Of a DNA stretch of 64,000 bases, positions 58,222 to 64,000 are shown piece after piece. How positions within the stretch are numbered: position 1 is the stretch's first letter; every line of letters begins with the position of its first letter. The notes under the pieces are model-generated. The model saw nothing but the letters and a program-made list of their open reading frames with translations. It was not told the origin of the DNA and did not search any database. The stretch spans positions 1,550,001-1,614,000 of the forward strand of contig JADJGB010000008.1 in NCBI GenBank assembly GCA_016708305.1. The letters run 5' to 3'. The translations under genes were made by a program, and so were the position numbers. The DNA is from Sphingobacteriales bacterium. Lineage in GTDB: Bacteria > Bacteroidota > Bacteroidia > Chitinophagales > Chitinophagaceae.

Positions 58222-59361
58222 CTATTTCATTGAATTTCCTAATCCTACGAGAAGTACCGAAATAAAAATGACAATAATTCCCCAAACTACCGTTTTCAAT
58301 GTTTTTTGCGATACGCCTTTCCATTCGCGCAATACAAGCCCCCACAAATTGGCTACCAAAATGATAAATGCCATGTGCAATATCCACGAACTGGGGCCAT
58401 TCCCTAACCGGCTTTCGCCCATACCGTAAAAGAAAAACTGCAAGAACCAGGTAGTTCCTGCCAAAGCGCTGAATATTATATTTTTAATAATCGGCGTTTT
58501 CAAATCTACATAATCACCATAGGTCTTATTACGAATATTGAGCAATACACACCATATTAAATTGGTGGTAAGTCCTCCCCAAAGTATAATAATGTACGAT
58601 ACATTATTTTGAAATAAAAATTCACCCTGACTCGGATTATTTGCCTTCCAAAGGTTATTGGCTACATCAGCCATTGGTTTGGCGGCTTCTATACCAAAAT
58701 TGAAACAGGCGCTCAAAACTCCTGAAATAATAGCTACCAATAAACCCAGCCCGAATTTGTATTCATCCTTTCCCGATAAATGGGTTTCTTCCAAATCTGA
58801 ATTGGCGTACTCGCTATGCGCAAGAGGGTCTATTTCTTTAAGCTCTCCTTTGGCTGAGAGTTCTCTTTCCTTTCCAACTCCGGCCATTCCGCTTATGACA
58901 ATACCAAATATGCAAACCGCCAGCCCCAGCATCACAATTAATCCCCAGTGGGTGGTAAGCAACATGCTGATGGTGTCTTTTCCTTCTGATGGATTAATCT
59001 GATAATAAACAGCAGGAATCAATGCGCCAAAAACCATGCAAAGCCCCAAAATGATGCTGCTGCCGAGCGATACGCCCAGATAGCGCACACCTAATCCATA
59101 GGTCAATCCGCCAATGCCCCACAATAAGCCAAAAAGAAAAGCAAAACCGATAGTGGCGCTATCTGCCTCGCGGATAATAGCCCAGAAATCGGGGATGGTG
59201 AGCCAGGCCGCCACCGGCGGCACTATCAGCCATGAAAAAAGACCGCCCACTAACCAATAGCTTTCCCATGCCCAGCCTTTAACTTTTTTGTACGGAATGT
59301 AAAAACTACCGGAGGCAAAACCGCCTATAAAGTGGAAGATAACACCAAAAATAGCATTCAT
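58222..59361 (-). CDS. rhaT: L-rhamnose/proton symporter RhaT
   Basis: About 379 aa with ten helices. The ATG at 59361 gives MNAIFGVIFHFIGGFASGSF, the RhaT start. Further family segments are WESYWLVGGLFSWLIVPPV, GLLWGIGGLTYGLGVRYLG, LGLCMVFGALIPA, a polar cytoplasmic loop (about 170-205) and GLLVAIISGVLSACFNFG. It is the first gene of the rha operon. Intact. No rhamnulokinase is in the operon. Confidence 0.92.
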   Translation of the reverse strand: MNAIFGVIFHFIGGFASGSFYIPYKKVKGWAWESYWLVGGLFSWLIVPPVAAWLTIPDFWAIIREADSATIGFAFLFGLLWGIGGLTYGLGVRYLGVSLGSSIILGLCMVFGALIPAVYYQINPSEGKDTISMLLTTHWGLIVMLGLAVCIFGIVISGMAGVGKERELSAKGELKEIDPLAHSEYANSDLEETHLSGKDEYKFGLGLLVAIISGVLSACFNFGIEAAKPMADVANNLWKANNPSQGEFLFQNNVSYIIILWGGLTTNLIWCVLLNIRNKTYGDYVDLKTPIIKNIIFSALAGTTWFLQFFFYGMGESRLGNGPSSWILHMAFIILVANLWGLVLREWKGVSQKTLKTVVWGIIVIFISVLLVGLGNSMK

Positions 59362-59383
59362 TAGAAATAAAATTAAAAAACTA

Positions 59384-59403
59384 AGCAAATCAAATGATTT
59401 GCT
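59384..59403. promoter_or_regulatory. Operator candidate for the rha operon
   Basis: AGCAAATCA-AA-TGATTTGCT is a perfect 9-bp dyad with a 2-bp spacer, 22 bp before the rhaT start. No matching regulator gene lies next to it in the window. Confidence 0.5.
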
Positions 59404-59618
59404 AAAGTAGGAAAAAAATTATTTCAAAAAAAGTATATTTGTGTATTTTACAAATAAAATTTATTTAAGAAAGGCGAAAACTCAGAAATCAATGGAAATA
59501 TTTTTGCATGGAAGTGAAAAAAAGTGCATATTTGGGCATTATCAGCAAGGTAATTTAAGCATTTTGCAAAGCGCTTGTTTTACAGGATTGATTGCCTTGG
59601 TACCAAAAATGGACAGAA
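59404..59618. other. Intergenic region between rhaT and the HsdR_N-like gene
   Basis: About 215 AT-rich bases. An exact -7 box TATATTTG on the plus strand lies at 59434-59441, but it is 178 bp from the HsdR_N-like start. No other feature is supported. Confidence 0.4.
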
Positions 59619-59838
59619 ATGGCTGTAACAAGGGAGCATCTTTTCGGAGAACTGAACTTTCATACAATAACAGAAAACCCTGACTTTAAAGAAGAAAGCG
59701 TTAGAGAAGTTATTATTCTTCCTATTCTTAAAGAACTTGGCTATGCGCAGGAAAATATTGTTCGGAGTAAAACGCTGCAACATCCTTTTTTAAAAATCGG
59801 AAGCAAAAATAGGCCAATTAATCTTGTTCCCGACTACG

Positions 59839-61279
59839 GGCTAATTCTTTTTTTGAGGTGCTATGCAAAATAGCCCGCTATTCGATACATAAAAAATCAC
59901 GATCTCTGATGCCAAAATTATTTGCTAAAAATCGTTGGATTTTTCCATTCATATTTTCGGCTTTGGCATTGGTTTGTCCTTCTTTAAAATAGTTGACGAT
60001 ATCATCCTGATGTTTTTCTATCATTTTCTTACTCCTCTGAAAGCTGCTATTTTTGATTGATTGACTTCATCGCACCAGTTGTAAAGTTCTTGTTCTATTT
60101 TGTCCATTGATTTGCCGATGTTTTTTCCTGATACCACAACCTCAGTTTTTGGGTGATCCGGTAGGCTGTTTCTAATATTGGGAAACGGTAAAATAGTTGT
60201 TGCATGATTTCTAGTTCATCTTCCTCCCATTCATCTTGCATTTTGAAAAGAATATAGCGGCTGCGCTCCAATAGTTCAATATAGCGCCAGTGTGTTTGTT
60301 GTTCATCCGTATCAGCTTTTACAAGAATTGTTTCTGATTAATATATTGGGTTTTGAGTTGTTTGCGTACCTGTTGCAGCGCATCTAAGAGATGTTTGATG
60401 ACATGGAACTTGTCTATCACTAACTGTGTATTGGGAAAATGTCTTTGCATAGTTTTTTATAGGAAGGACTCATGTCACAGCTGACCGATTTTACTTCCTC
60501 TAATACTTGCGACAGGTAGTGTTCCATTACTTGTTTGAGTTCTTCCGGCTTCATGGTTTGTGCCAGTAAAGCTATTTTCCTGATTGGGCATTGGTCATAA
60601 TGGTATACATTTTTTTGCCTATTTGCTTTTCATCAATGGTCATGTGGCTGCAAAATTTTCTGCTTTTGCTATGGGTACCGGCTTTTCTTTTGTTACCTCC
60701 CCACTGCTCTTATCTATTACTTGTATCTTTTTTTCTCCCCAGTTTCCGGCTGCAATATCTTTTCGGTAATCGCTTATCTCTTCTTTGTACCAATAATGTA
60801 CTGTTTTGGGTTTTAGACAAACATAAAAGCCACGCAACTTATGTTTACAGGGTGTTGCTCTATTCTATATTTTTAAAAGCCCGCCATGTCAGGGGTTAAT
60901 TTGGCCGAATCCTCGGTAATCACATACTCGTTGCTAAAATGCTCATCTGTACCGGAGCGTTTCCAACGCCTTCGTTTCATTACCAGATAGACCGGCTTAG
61001 TGGAAAATCCATGGCTGAGTATCGTTATCGGATTGCAAAAACCATCCAACACTACATCTGAAAACCCTTTAAGATTTGTGGGAATATGCTCCTGCTTTTC
61101 CCATAATATAATTTGCCATTCTTTGTGGAGTTCTTTTACCTCCGCAATATCAAAAAAGCCTAATAAATCACGCGGCACCATCATCCGGCTTAATTCAAAT
61201 AATACATTTGATTCTACTTGTTTTTCTTTTGTCCCATAACCATAAAGATAATAATAGCACCTCAAAAAAAGAATTAGCC
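59839..61279 (-). mobile_element. ISL3-family (ISAon1-like) insertion sequence with 8-bp target duplication
   Basis: A 1441-bp element with perfect 26-bp inverted repeats at 59839-59864 and 61254-61279 (start GGCTAATTCTTTTTTTGAGG). The 8-bp direct repeat CGACTACG is exact at 59831-59838 and 61280-61287, as ISL3 elements make. Confidence 0.92.
59861..61265 (-). pseudogene. ISL3/ISAon1-like transposase genes, heavily frame-broken
   Basis: The first part (60873-61265) is an ISAon1 N-region-like protein: ESNVLFELSRMMVPRDLLGF, KPVYLVMKRRRWKRSGT and AKLTPDMAGF. The second part is the ISL3 transposase, seen in pieces across frames: YRKDIAAGNWGEKKIQVIDK, TQLVIDKFHVIKHLLDALQQ, NAKAENMNGKIQRFLANNFG and RDFFMYRIAGYFA. 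Many frame changes and stops make it inactive as written. The ends overlap the terminal repeats. Confidence 0.8.
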
Positions 61280-61380
61280 CGACTACGCTTTAAAAGTTGA
61301 GAATAATTTTGCCTGGGTATTGGATGCAAAGGCACCCAACCAGAGTATTATCAATGGCGACAATGTAGAGCAGGTATTTA

Positions 61381-62490
61381 TTAATAAGGACATAATTTAG
61401 TTCTTATTTCAAAATATATTTTGTATATTTGCCCATGGCTAATACAAAACGTAAGAACAAAGATGCTCAGGAAGAGACTCGCTTTCGGATAGTGGACTAC
61501 TTAAAAAATAAACGGGGCACTCAAAAAGCAGGCTGCCGAGATATTTTCTGTATCAGAAAGGAGTGTAAATAAAACATGGAATAAATACAAAAGGAAGGCA
61601 AGCGTTCACTTTTGAATAAGAAGCGTGGCGTAAAAGGAGGCAAGAAGATAACCGGACAGCAGGCTGCCGAAGTTCGACGGTTGATAAAGGATAAGATGCC
61701 CGACCAGTTAAAACTGGCCTTTGGTTTATGGACACGTGCAGCCGTACAACAGCTTATCGAACAGAAATATGGCGTTGTATTAAGCGTGAAGCAGGTGGGT
61801 CGATATTTAAAAAGCTGGGGCTATACACCGCAAAAGCCTATCCGCAAAGCATTTGAACAGAAACCCGAGCAGGTAAAGCAATGGTTGGAGAAGGAATACC
61901 CTGCCATAAAGAAGCGGGCAACTAAGGAGAAAGGAACGATTTATTTTGGAGATGAAACCGGTATGCGAAGCGACCATCAGGCAGGCCGAAGCTATTCGCC
62001 TAAAGGCAAAACCCCGTGGTGAAATCAACAGGACAAAGGTTTTCGCTCAATATGATTTCAGCTATCAGCAATAAAGGTCATTTACAGTTTATGCTGATAG
62101 AGAAGTTTAACGGTGATGTATTTATTGATTTTTTGCAACGAATGATTCGTTATAGTAAACAAAAGATATTCTATGTAACGGATGGTCATCCTGCACACAA
62201 AACAAAAAATTGCAGGCGTGGCTGGAGGAAAGCAAACATCGAATAGAGGTGTTTTTCATTTCCACCCTATAGCCCCGAGTTGAATGCGCAAGAATATTTG
62301 AATCAGGATGTAAAGACTAATGTTATCGGCAAGAAGCGCCCTATCAATAAAGCTGAAATGCGCGCCAACGATGAAGGTTTTATGAACGAAAGAAAAAGCA
62401 ATAAAAAGCAGGTGCAAAAATATTTCCATACAGACCACGTCAGATACGCAGCATAGAAAATTAATACGAACTAAATTGGTTGACGATTAA
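61381..62490 (+). mobile_element. IS630-family insertion sequence at a junction of unrelated fragments
   Basis: About 1110 bp flanked by TA (61379-61380 and 62491-62492), the IS630 target. The ends share TTAAT, then after eight unlike bases AATTTAGTTC and TATT, giving an imperfect inverted repeat of about 30 bp. The left neighbour is an HsdR_N-like gene and the right neighbour a sialidase-like fragment. Confidence 0.75.
61435..62456 (+). pseudogene. IS630-family transposase with several frame changes
   Basis: About 340 aa in pieces: MANTKRKNKDAQEETRFRIV, the HTH QAAEIFSVSERSVNKTWNKY (after a shift near 61525), and KLAFGLWTRAAVQQLIEQKY, KQVGRYLKSWGYTPQKP. The DDE core follows as IYFGDETGMRSD, KIFYVTDGHPAHKTK and, after a shift near 62215, FIPPYSPELNAQEYLNQDVK. 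The DDE triad is present but split. Breaks lie near 61525, 61605, 62020, 62210 and 62260. Confidence 0.85.
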
Positions 62491-62738
62491 TAGGTTTCCA
62501 AAACAACAAAGCGGTATTGGCATTCAGCAATAACAACAGTACCACCACTCGGCAAAACCTGACCCTCAGGATCAGCTTTGACGAAGGCGACAGTTGGACA
62601 AAAAATATTTTGGTGGACTACGATGGTTCAAGCACTGCCTACTCCGATTTAGTTATGATAGGCGATACCAAAATTGGCATCTTGTATGAAAGGTGTGGCA
62701 CTACCGAAATTGCATTTATGGTAATAGACTGGCAGTAG
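62491..62738 (+). pseudogene. 3' fragment of a sialidase (BNR-repeat) gene
   Basis: The open frame GFQNNKAVLAFSNNNSTTTR, LTLRISFDEGDSWTKNILVD, SDLVMIGDTKIGILYER to a stop matches the last blade of exo-sialidases: an Asp-box-like S-x-D-x-G-x-S-W and the conserved YER near the end. The 5' part of the gene is absent and the fragment abuts the IS630 right end. Not expressed as a functional enzyme. Confidence 0.7.
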
Positions 62739-62805
62739 GTTGTTATCGGGCTGAAGAAAATCTGTGCTCCAAAAAATAAAGTGATTCAAATTTTTTAAAC
62801 TCTGT

Positions 62806-62973
62806 TTAAAAATGTGAGGGGCAAATCTTTTTGTTGTTGTTAAACTCATCCCCACCAATATATTTCCAGTCTCTTGTGGCAGGCAAAGGGTCTGGATTTC
62901 CCTTGTCTTTTTTGCAAGCAATAATGCTAACAATAACAATTGATAATATAATGAGTTGAAATATTATCCTCAT
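62806..62973 (-). pseudogene. 5' fragment of a lipoprotein gene, GH16-like start
   Basis: 55 codons: a lipoprotein signal (MRIIFQLIILSIVIVSIIAC, Cys20), a short linker, and DWKYIGGDEFN, which resembles the opening strand of GH16 laminarinase-like domains. It then stops. It is too short for any such domain, so it is a remnant. The GH16 link is tentative. Confidence 0.45.
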
Positions 62974-63212
62974 GTAATGATTTATTAACAGTTCATTTAA
63001 TATTTCTCAAAATCTGTTTCATTTTTTTGAGATGAAGCAATAAATTGTGAAAATCCTACCTTACCGACTTCTTATATTGGTTAAATCAAAATCTTCTTTC
63101 AGACATTATCTGATTTTTAACAAATCGGATGCAAACTATTTTTCACATTATTCTTCTTTAATATGAAAACGGAATTGACCCCGGATTTTTAAACTACTAA
63201 AGTTAAACAACA
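62974..63212. other. Intergenic region before the terminal lipoprotein gene
   Basis: About 240 AT-rich bases. A near -7 match (TATTTTTC) lies around 63137. I see no gene. Confidence 0.35.
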
Positions 63213-63641
63213 ATGAAAAAGATTTTTACATTCTCAGTTTTAGCAGTTGCAATCGCAATGATTTTTGGCAGTTGCACCAAGAGAGGTTACTATGAGCAAG
63301 ATGATATTGAAAGAGCTACAGTGATTGATTATGTAAATGGTACGCCTTACTCTTTAATTCAATATGATTATGACCGTACATACGCTGTGGTAGAAAGCAT
63401 GGAGTATGATACCCAATACTGGCCCGAAGAATATGACAGGCTGGAAGGCAGATTTTATGAAGGTCAGCAAAGGCGCATTTACAATATTACTGCCGGTTTC
63501 TATATTAATTTGTTTGTAGTAGAAAATGTATCTTCCAAAGCGGATGCCTTTGATGCGCTTGATTACTATGCTCATAAATACCTGACAACAAAAGCCAATA
63601 ATAAAGCGATTTCTCAGTCCGATAAAAGACGTATCCAATAG
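63213..63641 (+). CDS. Hypothetical lipoprotein
   Basis: A protein of 142 aa with a signal peptide and lipobox (AMIFGSC, Cys21). The mature part is rich in Tyr, Asp and Glu (YSLIQYDYDRTYAVVESMEY) with one hydrophobic strand (ITAGFYINLFVVENV). No enzyme motif. A good terminator follows. Intact; function unknown. Confidence 0.7.
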   Translation: MKKIFTFSVLAVAIAMIFGSCTKRGYYEQDDIERATVIDYVNGTPYSLIQYDYDRTYAVVESMEYDTQYWPEEYDRLEGRFYEGQQRRIYNITAGFYINLFVVENVSSKADAFDALDYYAHKYLTTKANNKAISQSDKRRIQ

Positions 63642-63667
63642 GCCTGGCTTTAGTCCGTTCCCTATAG

Positions 63668-63695
63668 TGGGCTTGCCGAAAGGCGGCCCATTTTT
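63668..63695 (+). terminator. Rho-independent terminator after the lipoprotein gene
   Basis: TGGGC and GCC pair with GGC and GCCCA around a GAAA tetraloop (one bulge on each side), then TTTTT. It begins 26 bp after the stop codon. Confidence 0.9.
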
Positions 63696-63696
63696 C

Positions 63697-64000
63697 TGTA
63701 TGTCGGGCATGATATTAAGCTAACAGGATGCGAGTTCCTGTATGTGCCGAGTTGATAGGAAACATTAGCGACTGACAAAGGGTGTCGGGGGTGACCCCAG
63801 AATCTGAAAGAAGTCATCAGTAAATCTGAAGTTCTGACGAATAGAAACCTGATATAAGGCTCTTAAGAGAGGGCAACCGAGCAATGGATTGGGAACGCCC
63901 AAAATTCAACCGTAACTCAAAAAGAGTAAATCAGGCAGAGCGCAGAGAAAGTTTAATATCTTATCCCGAGAGGTCTTGTAATGTGCACCAACAGTGCAGA
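63697..64000 (+). other. Group II intron, 5' ribozyme part (runs off the window)
   Basis: The 300 bp after the terminator have no open frame but look like group II intron domain I. Examples are GCTAACAGGATGCGAGTTCC with its pairing CTGTATGTGCC, TTAGCGACTGACAAAGG, AACCTGATATAAGGC, GAGGGCAACCGAGC and ATCCCGAGAGGTCTTGT, ending at CAACAGTGCAGA, the stretch that usually comes shortly before the intron-encoded reverse transcriptase. The exact 5' splice site is not certain (about 63697). The RT gene would lie beyond the right edge. Confidence 0.7.

Larger units (their letters stand above)
59619..61400 (+). pseudogene. HsdR N-terminal-domain-like gene, interrupted by ISL3 and cut short by IS630
   Basis: The 5' part (59619-59838) reads MAVTREHLFGELNFHTITEN, ESVREVIILPILKELGY and NLVPDYG. 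After the ISL3 element it resumes at 61280 as DYALKVENNFAWVLDAKAPN, QSIINGDNVEQVF. The D-x(n)-D-A-K pattern is the PD-(D/E)xK nuclease core of type I restriction HsdR_N domains. The frame ends at 61400 inside the IS630 left end; the rest of the gene is missing. It was probably a stand-alone HsdR_N protein or the start of a larger restriction enzyme. Confidence 0.75.

Noticed and set aside
59441..59683. Plus-strand frame of 80 codons before the HsdR_N-like gene
   Set aside because: It overlaps the better-supported start of the HsdR_N-like protein in a different frame.

Overview
The window is AT-rich bacterial DNA that looks like Bacteroidota, most likely the Chitinophagaceae or close relatives; the family is inferred, not proven. 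The reasons are Bacteroidota-type promoters (TTTG, about 20 bp, TAnnTTTG) at several genes, a GGGP synthase, DUF4091, GH109 and GH29 enzymes, a protease-linked ECF sigma factor, and IS66, IS256, IS630 and ISL3 (ISAon1-like) elements. Many genes, including ones normally essential (trpS, clpB, gdh, kdtA, purE), are split by one-base insertions or deletions, mostly in short homopolymers. Most of these are probably sequence errors, so I give each broken gene as one feature spanning its pieces and describe the break.

Layout. 1-10.2 kb: the lipB 5' end, then a minus-strand glycan or glycolipid degradation operon (DUF4091 hydrolase, EEP lipoprotein, GH29 fucosidase, endoglycoceramidase-like GH5, metallophosphoesterase). 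It faces a LacI regulator and a NahK-like sugar kinase, with a LacI-type operator in front of each unit. 10.3-18 kb: tRNA-Pro, a MITE-like repeat, a nuclease, an ECF sigma factor with a membrane anti-sigma/trypsin-like protease, trmN6, kdtA and tdk. 17.4-32 kb: housekeeping genes (ccmB, ccmC, ccmD, gdh, trpS, a deoxynucleoside kinase, ribF, purM, GGGPS, clpB) plus a broken IS256 element and a CPA2 antiporter. 32-39.5 kb: a DsbA-like protein, GH109, an ABC transporter with a TetR regulator, a CYTH protein, a cytoplasmic metzincin and an Xre-RES toxin-antitoxin pair.

39.7-46.2 kb is the most interesting part. An Fnr-type regulator with four N-terminal cysteines precedes an operon with a perfect FNR-type box. 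The operon encodes a small membrane protein, a CuA/cytochrome c subunit II, a heme-copper subunit I, a Sco protein, and a fusion of cytochrome b, two [4Fe-4S] clusters and a FlpD/MvhD-like domain. Subunit I has Gln where the active-site Tyr should be and Lys where a low-spin heme His should be. This fits a non-classical NO reductase, or another unusual heme-copper enzyme, fed by its own quinol- or FeS-linked electron module.

46.4-64 kb: an IS66 element, an MFS exporter, an L,D-transpeptidase, purE, a GDPD lipoprotein, a rhamnose operon (rhaT, rhaD-SDR, rhaI, GH43), and a mobile-element graveyard. In the graveyard an ISL3 element interrupts an HsdR_N-like gene with a perfect 8-bp target duplication, and an IS630 element sits at the junction of two unrelated gene fragments. 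The window ends in a lipoprotein gene, its terminator and the 5' part of a group II intron.
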